Shown here piece by piece: positions 1-5,760 of a stretch of 5,760 nt of DNA. Position numbers and translations under genes: made by a program. This DNA is from Acidimicrobiia bacterium (GTDB taxonomy: Bacteria > Actinomycetota > Acidimicrobiia > Acidimicrobiales > AC-14), in contig JAFAUA010000371.1 of assembly GCA_019243595.1 (NCBI GenBank), positions 1 through 5,760 on the forward strand, written 5' to 3'. Every line of letters starts with the position of its first letter. Within the stretch, counting starts at the first letter, position 1. The notes below the pieces were generated by a model. It was not told the DNA's origin, ran no database searches, and worked only from the letters and a program-made list of their open reading frames with translations.

Positions 1-1826
1 CGGCCGTAGTACTCGCAGAAGTCGATGGCCTCGCAGACGTCGGCGTCGGCCTCCTTCCACGGCTTGCCCGCCTCGAACACCTGCAGGGCGGCCAGGTCGA
101 ACTTGCGAGCACGCATCCACTCGGCGGCCCCGAACAGGACGGCCGCACGCTCGGCGACCGGCGTGCGCGCCCACGCCGGCCACGCCCGCCGGGCCACATC
201 GAGAGCGGCATCGGTCTCGGCCCGTCCGCACGATGCCGACACCGCCACCTCCGAAGCGGTGTCACCGGGATCGACCGACACGATGCGCGCCTTGGTGCCG
301 ACGGGGTGGCCGTCGATGAGGGCGGCGACGTCGAGGCCGAGGTTCACGCGCTCGACGGCGGCGCCGAATGCCGACCGCACGCTGGCGCGACGCCACTCGG
401 CGACCGGCTCGTGGTGGTACTCGCTCGGCGCGGCCGGATCGGTCGGCTCTCTTCGCGCCGGGGGCGCGAGCTGGGGCAGTGCCTCGGCACGCGGAGGCGC
501 CAACAAGGCGTCGAGCTCGGCTCCCTCCTTGAACCGCCGGCGGACGAAGCTCTCGTTGGACGTGTTCTCGAGCAGCCGTCGCACTAGGTACGCCATGCCC
601 GGCACCAGTTCGCCGACCGGGGCGTACACCCGCAACCGGAAACCGAGGCGCCGCACGGCGGCGTGCACGGCCGGCGCCATGCCGTAGAGCATCTGCAGCT
701 CGTAGCCGTGGTCGGGGATCCCCTGCGCCCGGGCAGTGGCGACCGCGTACGAGAGCGACCGGAGGTTGTGGCTGCCGAAGGCAGCACGCACATCGCCGTG
801 GTGCGCGTGCAGCAACCGCACGCAGCGCTCGTAGTTGGCCTCGGTCTGGTCGATCTCCTCGTACACCGGCACCGGCCAGCCCTCGGCTTTGGCGACCACG
901 GTCTCGGTGTCCCAGTAGGCACCCTTGACGAGGCGGACGGTGATCGGCTTTCGGCGCTGCGACGAGAAGGCGATGAGATCGGCCAGGTCGTCGTGGGAGT
1001 CCTTCAGATAGGCCTGGATCACGGCGCCGGCTTCGAGGTCGGCGAACTCGTCCTCGCCGAGGAGGTCGCGGAACAGCTGCAGGGTGACGTCCTTGGCGTC
1101 GTAGTGCTCCATGTCGAAGTGGACGTGAGCGCCGGCGTCGAGCGCCCGCAGAAGGATTGGACGTAGGCGCGCTTTGGCGTCGGCCAGGGCATCGGCCCGC
1201 GACAGCGGATCGTGGAACGACGTCAGCGCCGTGGGCTTGATGCTGACGTTCACGCGCGGCAGCGGACCGACGTCGTCGCGCTCGAGGTGGTCGTCGGGCG
1301 GCCATGCCCGGGTGGCTCGGATGAGCTCGGCGAGGAGCTCGTCGACGCGCCTCGCATAGGTATCGGCTTCCTCGTCGGTGACGGTCTTCTCGCCGAGGAG
1401 GTCGACGGTGAAGGCGCTGCCCAGTCGCCACAGGCGCTCGAGGCCGTGGACGGCGGCGGCCGGGTCGGCACCGACGATGAACTGGCGCGCCATGCGGGCG
1501 ATGTTGCGCCGCGCGACCGAAGCTGCCGCCGCCTTGCCGAACGGCACGCGGTCGGCGACATCGAGACCGAGATCGAACGTGCGCGGGACGTCGGCCTGGG
1601 CGAAGTATTCGTCGAGATGGCGGAGCACGTCGGCGTCGCCCGTGGTCGCAGGGAATACGTCGACGAAGCGGAACAGCTGGGTCTTGAACGACGGATGGGA
1701 CATCGCCCACTCGAGCATGCGCTCGCTCCACCACGAGCTCTGCACGATCTCGGACCGCTCGCCCGCGCCCAAGTCGGCGATGCGGTGAGCGAGGGCGCTC
1801 ACCTCGGACTCGAGGCCGGACCCCAC
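1..1826 (-). CDS. putA: Bifunctional proline dehydrogenase / L-glutamate gamma-semialdehyde (P5C) dehydrogenase, N-terminal 608 residues; 3' end beyond window
   Basis: This enzyme oxidises proline to P5C with FAD, then P5C/glutamate semialdehyde to glutamate with NAD+. The reading frame is open from GTG at 1826 to the window edge without a stop. The proline dehydrogenase barrel shows RLVKGAYWD at residues 298-306 and LVRRLLENTSNESF at 414-427. By motif matching to E. coli PutA, K197, D238, Y401, Y413, R416, R417 and E420 correspond to K329, D370, Y540, Y552, R555, R556 and E559, so the proline site looks intact. From about residue 470 the protein resembles RocA-type P5C dehydrogenase, including EAGKPWKEADADV near the edge; the catalytic Cys and Glu lie outside. 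There is no N-terminal ribbon-helix-helix domain, so it should not repress its own gene. An in-frame TGA two codons upstream of GTG rules out a longer protein. A GTG at codon 9 is an alternative start. The PutA identity is secure; the exact start is inferred. Confidence 0.95.
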   Translation of the reverse strand, partial: MGSGLESEVSALAHRIADLGAGERSEIVQSSWWSERMLEWAMSHPSFKTQLFRFVDVFPATTGDADVLRHLDEYFAQADVPRTFDLGLDVADRVPFGKAAAASVARRNIARMARQFIVGADPAAAVHGLERLWRLGSAFTVDLLGEKTVTDEEADTYARRVDELLAELIRATRAWPPDDHLERDDVGPLPRVNVSIKPTALTSFHDPLSRADALADAKARLRPILLRALDAGAHVHFDMEHYDAKDVTLQLFRDLLGEDEFADLEAGAVIQAYLKDSHDDLADLIAFSSQRRKPITVRLVKGAYWDTETVVAKAEGWPVPVYEEIDQTEANYERCVRLLHAHHGDVRAAFGSHNLRSLSYAVATARAQGIPDHGYELQMLYGMAPAVHAAVRRLGFRLRVYAPVGELVPGMAYLVRRLLENTSNESFVRRRFKEGAELDALLAPPRAEALPQLAPPARREPTDPAAPSEYHHEPVAEWRRASVRSAFGAAVERVNLGLDVAALIDGHPVGTKARIVSVDPGDTASEVAVSASCGRAETDAALDVARRAWPAWARTPVAERAAVLFGAAEWMRARKFDLAALQVFEAGKPWKEADADVCEAIDFCEYYG

Positions 1827-1832
1827 AGCTCA

Positions 1833-1838
1833 AGGGTA
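1833..1838 (-). promoter_or_regulatory. Candidate -10 box (TACCCT) of a leaderless putA promoter
   Basis: On the minus strand TACCCT fits the actinobacterial TANNNT -10 pattern. It is followed by exactly six bases and then the GTG of putA, which is the spacing expected if transcription starts at the G of the start codon. No Shine-Dalgarno-like purine run lies just upstream of this GTG, which also fits a leaderless mRNA. I see no clear -35 hexamer about 17 bases further upstream. TANNNT is common by chance, so this is an inference from position. Confidence 0.45.
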
Positions 1839-1856
1839 CGGCCGCGCCGGCCATAA

Positions 1857-1885
1857 ACCGACGACCGAACAGGCGTACGAACCGA
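1857..1885. repeat. Three short ACCGA direct repeats upstream of putA
   Basis: ACCGA occurs on the plus strand at 1857-1861, 1864-1868 and 1881-1885, with a CGTACG palindrome at 1874-1879 among them. The cluster lies about 20-50 bases upstream of the candidate putA -10 box, where an activator could bind. The units are only five bases long in GC-rich DNA, so chance is a fair explanation. No known operator is recognised. Confidence 0.2.
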
Positions 1886-1917
1886 TGGCGGGGGGTACAC
1901 CTCCGGTGGGCCGCAGT

Positions 1918-1976
1918 ACCGCCACTCGGCGGTGGACCTGGGTGCTTGGAGGCGAGGGGGCCCCAGGTGCGGCCCC
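1918..1976 (-). terminator. Structured 3' region after the helicase gene: possible pseudoknot and tetraloop hairpin, perhaps a terminator without a U-tract
   Basis: The transcript can form three helices, starting 16 bases after the helicase stop. Helix 1 pairs GGGGCC (1976-1971) with GGCCCC (1962-1957) around an eight-base loop. Six of those loop bases, ACCUGG (1968-1963), match CCAGGU downstream (1941-1936), which would make an H-type pseudoknot with a two-base first loop and a 15-base third loop. Two bases further on, ACCGCC (1933-1928) and GGCGGU (1923-1918) form a perfect six-pair hairpin with loop GAGU. No U-run follows, so it is not a classical intrinsic terminator. It could be a non-canonical terminator, an mRNA 3'-end stabiliser or chance pairing in GC-rich sequence. 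The pairings are read directly; the role is inferred. Confidence 0.4.
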
Positions 1977-1992
1977 TAAGTGCTTTCGCCGT

Positions 1993-3174
1993 CTAGACGG
2001 TTGCGACGCGGCGAGGCGGCGCCGGGCCGTCGAGGGTGTGGAGGTCGGCCAGGCGCGGGTCGTTCGAGAACACCTCGATAACGGGCTCCTCGAGACCGAG
2101 GCGCTTCTGCAAACGCTCGACGTCGGCCACGTGGTTCCAAAGTACGAAGGTGACGACCATGCCCGTGCGTCCGGCGCGGGCGGTGCGTCCCGAGCGATGC
2201 AGGTACGCCTTCTGATCCTGCGGCGGTTCGTAGTGCACGACGACGTCGACATCCTCGACATGAATGCCGCGGCCGGCGACGTCGGTCGCCACCAACACGG
2301 GGATGCGGCCGTCGGCGAAATCGGCGAGTGCCTTCTCGCGTGCCGACTGGCGGAGGTCGCCATGGATCGCAGCAGCGCGTACGTCCTCGCCGCGCAGCTG
2401 GGTGACCAAGCGGTCGGCCTGGCGCTTGGTGCGGGTGAAGATCAGCGTGCGGGCGACGCCGCGGGTGACGGCCGCCGCAACCTTGACCCGGTCCATCTCG
2501 TGCACGGCGAGGAAGCGGTGGTGCATCTCGTCGACGGTCTGGGTGGCCGAGGCCACCTCGTGCTGCACGGGATCCTTGAGGTAGTGGCGGACGAGCCCAC
2601 CGACGTCGCCGTCGAGCGTCGCCGAAAACAGAAGGGTCTGGCTCCGGCTCTCGAGGCGGCGCAGGATCCACTCGACCTGAGGGAAGAAGCCCATGTCGGC
2701 CATGCGGTCGGCCTCGTCGACGGCGACGGATTGGACACCGGCGACGCTGATGGCGCTGCGGTCGATCAGGTCGATGAGTCGTCCGGGCGTGGCGACGACC
2801 AGATGGACGGGGCGCCGCAGCGCCTTCATCTGGCGGTCGAGATCGGTTCCGCCGTACAGGGCCATCACGCGTAGGTCGAGGGCCCGCGCCAGCGGCGTAA
2901 GCACGTCGACGACCTGGCGCGCCAACTCGCGCGTCGGGACGAGCACGAGGCTCGCTGGGCATCCGGGCTCGATGTCGACCGGGGTGCGCTGCAGCATCGG
3001 CAGGCCGAAGGCGAGGGTCTTGCCCGACCCTGTCTTGGCCCGGCCGCAGACGTCGCGGCCGGCGAGGCTGTCGCGGATGGTGGCTTCCTGGATGGCAAAA
3101 GGCTCGTTGATGCCCTCGGCCGCCAGCGCGGCAACCAACTCCGCGCGCAGGCCGAGTTCGGCAAACGACGTCAC
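1993..3174 (-). CDS. DEAD-box ATP-dependent RNA helicase (RhlE/DeaD-like core, 393 aa)
   Basis: This cytoplasmic enzyme uses ATP to unwind or remodel RNA; bacterial relatives act in ribosome assembly, mRNA decay and cold adaptation. The complete core motif set is visible: Q motif PFAIQ (residues 25-29), motif I AKTGSGKT (46-53, K52), Ia PTRELA (80-85), GG (108-109), Ib TPGR (129-132), II DEAD (153-156), III SAT (184-186), V ATDVAGRGIH (296-305) and VI HRSGRTARAG (326-335). Motif V has His305 where many families have Asp. Only about 58 residues follow motif VI and there is no long basic or RGG tail, so partner or RNA specificity cannot be assigned. The start is GTG, eight bases after GAGGAG; the stop is TAG. 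It sits 138 bases after the dehydrogenase gene and 166 bases before putA, so it probably has its own control. The family is certain; the subfamily and symbol are not. Confidence 0.96.
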   Translation of the reverse strand: MTSFAELGLRAELVAALAAEGINEPFAIQEATIRDSLAGRDVCGRAKTGSGKTLAFGLPMLQRTPVDIEPGCPASLVLVPTRELARQVVDVLTPLARALDLRVMALYGGTDLDRQMKALRRPVHLVVATPGRLIDLIDRSAISVAGVQSVAVDEADRMADMGFFPQVEWILRRLESRSQTLLFSATLDGDVGGLVRHYLKDPVQHEVASATQTVDEMHHRFLAVHEMDRVKVAAAVTRGVARTLIFTRTKRQADRLVTQLRGEDVRAAAIHGDLRQSAREKALADFADGRIPVLVATDVAGRGIHVEDVDVVVHYEPPQDQKAYLHRSGRTARAGRTGMVVTFVLWNHVADVERLQKRLGLEEPVIEVFSNDPRLADLHTLDGPAPPRRVATV

Positions 3175-3182
3175 TGCATGTA

Positions 3183-3188
3183 CTCCTC
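3183..3188 (-). promoter_or_regulatory. Shine-Dalgarno site (GAGGAG) of the helicase gene
   Basis: GAGGAG on the minus strand ends eight bases before GTG at 3174, an ideal distance, and it decides that start. A nearer ATG (3179-3177) is only three bases from the site and reaches a stop after one further codon, so it cannot start the helicase. The site begins three bases after the 3' foot of a stem-loop (3224-3192), so its accessibility could depend on RNA folding. Confidence 0.8.
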
Positions 3189-3191
3189 AGG

Positions 3192-3224
3192 TTGTGGGAG
3201 GCCTGCCTCGGCAACTCTCCACAA
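3192..3224 (-). promoter_or_regulatory. Stem-loop in the leader of the helicase mRNA
   Basis: On the minus strand UUGUGG (3224-3219) pairs with CCACAA (3197-3192), GAG (3217-3215) with CUC (3200-3198) and GCC (3212-3210) with GGC (3203-3201). The loop is GAGGCA, with a bulged A at 3218 and a bulged UU at 3214-3213. This gives twelve base pairs within 33 bases, directly before the Shine-Dalgarno site. If the transcript includes it, it could modulate translation, protect the 5' end or be acted on by the helicase itself. It could also be the 3' end structure of the upstream dehydrogenase transcript. The pairing is seen; the role is inferred. Confidence 0.45.
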
Positions 3225-3248
3225 ACCCGGGAGGCGGTGAGGTGGGCC

Positions 3249-3280
3249 TACGAGCCGGACACTCCGACTCTGGTCTCGTA
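3249..3280. repeat. Inverted repeat TACGAG...CTCGTA downstream of the dehydrogenase gene
   Basis: TACGAG at 3249-3254 is perfectly complementary to CTCGTA at 3275-3280. Two further pairs (CC 3255-3256 with GG 3272-3273) are possible past a one-base bulge, leaving a loop of about 15 bases. It lies 33-64 bases after the dehydrogenase stop and has no U-run, so a terminator role is weakly supported. It could equally be an operator for the helicase gene or chance. The rest of the 138-base gap holds no clear promoter; TAGCGT near 3300 on the minus strand fits TANNNT but lacks a partner -35. Confidence 0.25.
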
Positions 3281-3312
3281 TCTGCAGGTACCACGCTACC
3301 GCAGGGGGCGCC

Positions 3313-5760
3313 TCAGGCGAAGGCTTGCTCGGGGCGCGTCGGCGGGAGCATGCCGGGGTCGGACTTGTGCAGGGCCATGTCCAGGACCTCGGCGGTGTGG
3401 AGGGCCTTGCGGTCGCTGAGCTCGGCGATCTGGGTTCGGCAGCTGAAGCCGTCGGCCATCACGATGGTGTCTGCTGTCGCCTCGCGCACCCGCGGCATCA
3501 GGACGCGTTCGGCGCACGCGACCGACACCTCGTGGTGGCCACGCTCGAATCCGAAGTTGCCGGCCAGGCCGCAGCAGCCTGAGTTCAACAGCTCGGCCTC
3601 CAAGCCCATCTGCTTCCACAGCTCCTCGTCGGCGTCCATGTGCATGATCGACTTGTGGTGACAGTGCCCCTGCACGATTGCCGAGCGCTGTAGGAGCGGC
3701 GGCTGCCAGTCCGGCGCCTTCTTGTGTAGGAACTCGGCGAGCGTGTAGGTCTCCTTCTTCAGCCGGGCCCCGTCCTGGTCGTGGGGGAACAGCTCGTGCA
3801 GGTCCGACCGGAAGACAGCCGTGCAGCTCGGCTCCAAGCCGACGATGGGGACGCCGGCCTCGATCGGATCGCGCAGCAACCGCAGCGTCCGCCGCAGGAC
3901 GCGCTTCGCCGTCTTCAGCTGGCCCGTGGAGATCCACGTCAGCCCGCAGCACACCGGACGCTCGGGGATGACGACCGAGAACCCGGCGTGCTCCAGTACG
4001 TCGACAGCCGCCCGGGCGATCTCGGGGTCGAAGTAGTTGGTGAAGGTGTCCGGCCACAGCAGCACCGGCGCTCCGCCGCCGACCGTCCCCTCGCGGGCGC
4101 GGAACCAGTCCGCGAACGACTGCGGAGCGAACCGGGGCAGCGTGCGGTGGCGGTCGATGCCACCCACGGCCTTCACCAACGACCGGACGCCCGCCGTGTG
4201 CAGCACGGCATTCGCCGCTCGCGGGGCCTTGGACGCGGCCAACGCCGCGGCCGGCAGCCAGCCCATCGTGTAGTGCGAAGCCGGACGCACCCGTCCCGCG
4301 TAGTGGTGGGCCATGAACTCGGCCTTGTAGGTGGCCATGTCGACGTTGACCGGGCAGTCGTTCTTGCACCCCTTGCACGCCAGGCACAGGTCGAGAGCAT
4401 CGAGCACCTCCTTCGACCGCCACCCGTCGGTGATGAGGTCACCGACGAGCATGTCGTGCAGGATGCGGGCCCGGCCCCGCGTGGAGTGCTGCTCCTCGCG
4501 GGTGACCATGTAGCTCGGGCACATCGTGCCGCCGCCTTCACGGCGGCAGTTGCCGATGCCGACACAGCGGAGCGCTGCCTCTTGGAAGCTGTGGTCGTCG
4601 TCAGGGAACTGGAAGAAGGTGACCGGCTCCCACGGTCGGTAATCGGTCCCCAGCCGCAGGTTCTCGTCGACCCTGTACGGGTCGGCGACCTTGCGGGGAT
4701 TCATCTTGTTCTGGGGGTCCCAGATGGCCTTGAACTCGGAGAAGGCACGCACGAGGTCGTCGCCGAACATCTTGGGCAGCAGCTCGGCGCGTGACTGACC
4801 GTCGCCGTGCTCGCCCGACAGCGACCCGCCGTAACGAACGACGAGATCGGCGGCGTCCTCGACAAACGACCGGTAGCGGCGGATGCCGTCGGCGGTACGG
4901 AAGTCGAAGTCGATGCGGGTGTGCACGCAGCCATCACCGAAGTGGCCGTAGAGAGCGCAGCCGTAGTGGTGATCGTCGAGCAGCTGGCGGAAGTCCCGGA
5001 GGTAGTCGCCGAGGCGCTCGGGCGGCACCGCCGCGTCCTCCCAGCCCTCCCAGCTGCGGGGCTTGGTCGGGACGAGCGCCGTCGACCCCAGGCCCGCCTC
5101 CCGCATCTTCCAGACCGTCTCCTCCTGGTCGCGGTCCTCGTACAACTTCATCTGCGGCGCGTTTTCGAGCTTGCCGAGGGCCGACATCATCTCGCGCGCC
5201 TTCGCATCGGACTCCTCCTTGGTCTCGCCGCCGAACTCGACGAGCAGCCAGCCCGCACCATCGGGCAGCAACCCGAGCTCGCCCGTGTGCACGTGCTTGA
5301 TCTTCATGTCCTCGACCAGCACATCGTCCATGCCCTCGAGGCCGATCGGCCCGTGCGCCATCACGTCCATGACGTGGTCGCCGGCCGTGAACACGTCGCT
5401 GAAGCCGAGCACGACCAGCGTTCGTTCCGGCGGGCTGTGCACGAGGCGCACCGTCGCCCCGAGAACAGTGGCGCACGTGCCTTCGGTGCCGACGAGCGCC
5501 CGCGCCACGTTGAAGCCCTTCTCGGGCAGCAGCTCGTCGAGTGAGTAGCCGGAGACGCGCCGCGGGATGTCCGGGAACCGCCGGCGAATCTCCTCCGCGT
5601 ACCGGTCGCGCAGGTCCCGTAGCGCGGCGTAGATCTCGCCGCGCCGGCCCCCTTCATCGATGATCCGCGCCAGCTCCTCGTCGCTGGTCGGCCCCACCGT
5701 CATCCGGAGCCCGTCGTAGGTGAGGACGTCGAGGTCGACGACGTTCTCGGACGTGCGGCC
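3313..5760 (-). CDS. FAD-binding and (Fe-S)-binding D-2-hydroxyacid dehydrogenase (GlcD/Dld-GlpC fusion, YdiJ-like), C-terminal 815 residues; 5' end beyond window
   Basis: This enzyme probably oxidises D-lactate, D-2-hydroxyglutarate or a related D-2-hydroxyacid and passes electrons from FAD through Fe-S clusters to an acceptor. Numbering is from the first visible codon. The tail of the FAD-binding domain includes GTEGT (91-95). The FAD-oxidase C-terminal domain has YGHFGDGCVH (271-280) and GGSLSGEHGDG (311-321). H273, H280 and E317 match the metal-binding His-x6-His and Glu known in D-2-hydroxyglutarate/D-lactate dehydrogenases. Two Fe-S motifs follow: C399-x5-C405-x8-C414-P, then classical CxxCxxCxxxCP at 459-470. 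Two CCG domains carry CCG at 604-606 and 729-731, as in GlpC and HdrB. The frame continues unbroken to the window edge, with family-typical residues before the ATG at 5703, so that Met is internal. About 150-200 residues should be missing. No membrane segment is visible. The substrate is unproven. Confidence 0.94.
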   Translation of the reverse strand, partial: GRTSENVVDLDVLTYDGLRMTVGPTSDEELARIIDEGGRRGEIYAALRDLRDRYAEEIRRRFPDIPRRVSGYSLDELLPEKGFNVARALVGTEGTCATVLGATVRLVHSPPERTLVVLGFSDVFTAGDHVMDVMAHGPIGLEGMDDVLVEDMKIKHVHTGELGLLPDGAGWLLVEFGGETKEESDAKAREMMSALGKLENAPQMKLYEDRDQEETVWKMREAGLGSTALVPTKPRSWEGWEDAAVPPERLGDYLRDFRQLLDDHHYGCALYGHFGDGCVHTRIDFDFRTADGIRRYRSFVEDAADLVVRYGGSLSGEHGDGQSRAELLPKMFGDDLVRAFSEFKAIWDPQNKMNPRKVADPYRVDENLRLGTDYRPWEPVTFFQFPDDDHSFQEAALRCVGIGNCRREGGGTMCPSYMVTREEQHSTRGRARILHDMLVGDLITDGWRSKEVLDALDLCLACKGCKNDCPVNVDMATYKAEFMAHHYAGRVRPASHYTMGWLPAAALAASKAPRAANAVLHTAGVRSLVKAVGGIDRHRTLPRFAPQSFADWFRAREGTVGGGAPVLLWPDTFTNYFDPEIARAAVDVLEHAGFSVVIPERPVCCGLTWISTGQLKTAKRVLRRTLRLLRDPIEAGVPIVGLEPSCTAVFRSDLHELFPHDQDGARLKKETYTLAEFLHKKAPDWQPPLLQRSAIVQGHCHHKSIMHMDADEELWKQMGLEAELLNSGCCGLAGNFGFERGHHEVSVACAERVLMPRVREATADTIVMADGFSCRTQIAELSDRKALHTAEVLDMALHKSDPGMLPPTRPEQAFA

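Noticed and set aside
262..1854. A 530-codon minus-strand open frame over the start of putA
   Set aside because: It is rich in Arg, Pro and Ala with no family motifs and lies one frame off the PutA frame, which carries a full set of catalytic residues. It is a shadow of GC-rich coding DNA, although an automatic annotator could pick it because the true frame runs off the window.
1827..1992. A small gene, tRNA or riboswitch in the gap before putA
   Set aside because: No open frame with a ribosome-binding site, no cloverleaf and no recognised riboswitch core was seen; only the local helices and short repeats reported above.
1885..2874. A 329-codon plus-strand open frame antisense to the helicase
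   Set aside because: Long antisense frames are expected in high-GC genes. It has no recognisable motif, while the opposite strand encodes every DEAD-box motif in order.
1976..3214. A 412-codon minus-strand frame overlapping the helicase
   Set aside because: It has an Arg/Pro-rich composition, no motifs, and is in a different frame from the intact helicase.
3187..3222. A GTG-started 11-residue leader peptide ending at the helicase Shine-Dalgarno site
   Set aside because: There is no Shine-Dalgarno before its GTG, no regulatory codon run is visible, and it is buried in the stem-loop. A short frame of this size is expected by chance.
3781..5544. Plus-strand open frames of 337 and 245 codons opposite the dehydrogenase
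   Set aside because: They are mirror frames of the FAD/Fe-S protein with low-complexity composition and no domain signature.
5701..5703. ATG at 5703 as the start of the dehydrogenase
   Set aside because: The frame remains open to the window edge and the 19 upstream codons encode residues typical of the FAD-binding domain, so this Met is internal.
1..5760. CRISPR arrays, transposon ends, toxin-antitoxin or defence genes
   Set aside because: No spaced repeats, terminal inverted repeats, transposase motifs or small paired genes were found. The three coding frames and two short gaps account for the whole window.

Overview
The window is about two-thirds G+C, and all three real genes lie on the minus strand with strongly G/C-ending codons. 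Together with GTG starts, a probable leaderless promoter and the protein types, this points to a high-GC actinobacterium. A lineage such as Acidimicrobiia is possible but cannot be shown from this sequence. The content looks like ordinary chromosomal housekeeping and catabolic genes. I see no mobile elements, CRISPR arrays, RNA genes or phage genes.

Read in the direction of transcription (high to low coordinates), the layout is as follows. (1) 5760-3313 holds the C-terminal 815 residues of a large flavin plus iron-sulfur D-2-hydroxyacid dehydrogenase (a GlcD/Dld-type FAD module fused to a GlpC-type Fe-S/CCG module). Its N-terminus lies beyond the right edge. (2) 3312-3175 is a 138-base gap with two inverted repeats, one abutting the Shine-Dalgarno site of the next gene. 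(3) 3174-1993 is a complete 393-residue DEAD-box RNA helicase that starts with GTG. (4) 1992-1827 is a 166-base gap with a compact GC-rich fold right after the helicase stop (a possible pseudoknot plus a tetraloop hairpin) and a candidate -10 box at its far end. (5) 1826-1 holds the first 608 residues of a bifunctional proline dehydrogenase / P5C dehydrogenase (PutA). Its aldehyde dehydrogenase half runs off the left edge.

The two flanking enzymes both oxidise small carbon or nitrogen compounds through FAD and probably deliver electrons to the respiratory chain. PutA turns proline into glutamate; the other enzyme oxidises a D-2-hydroxyacid such as D-lactate or D-2-hydroxyglutarate. The helicase between them is a general RNA-remodelling protein with no obvious metabolic link. 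The gaps of 138 and 166 bases, each with possible signals, suggest three separately controlled units rather than one tight operon. I found no convincing undescribed system. The points most worth checking are the RNA folds flanking the helicase gene and the leaderless start of putA.
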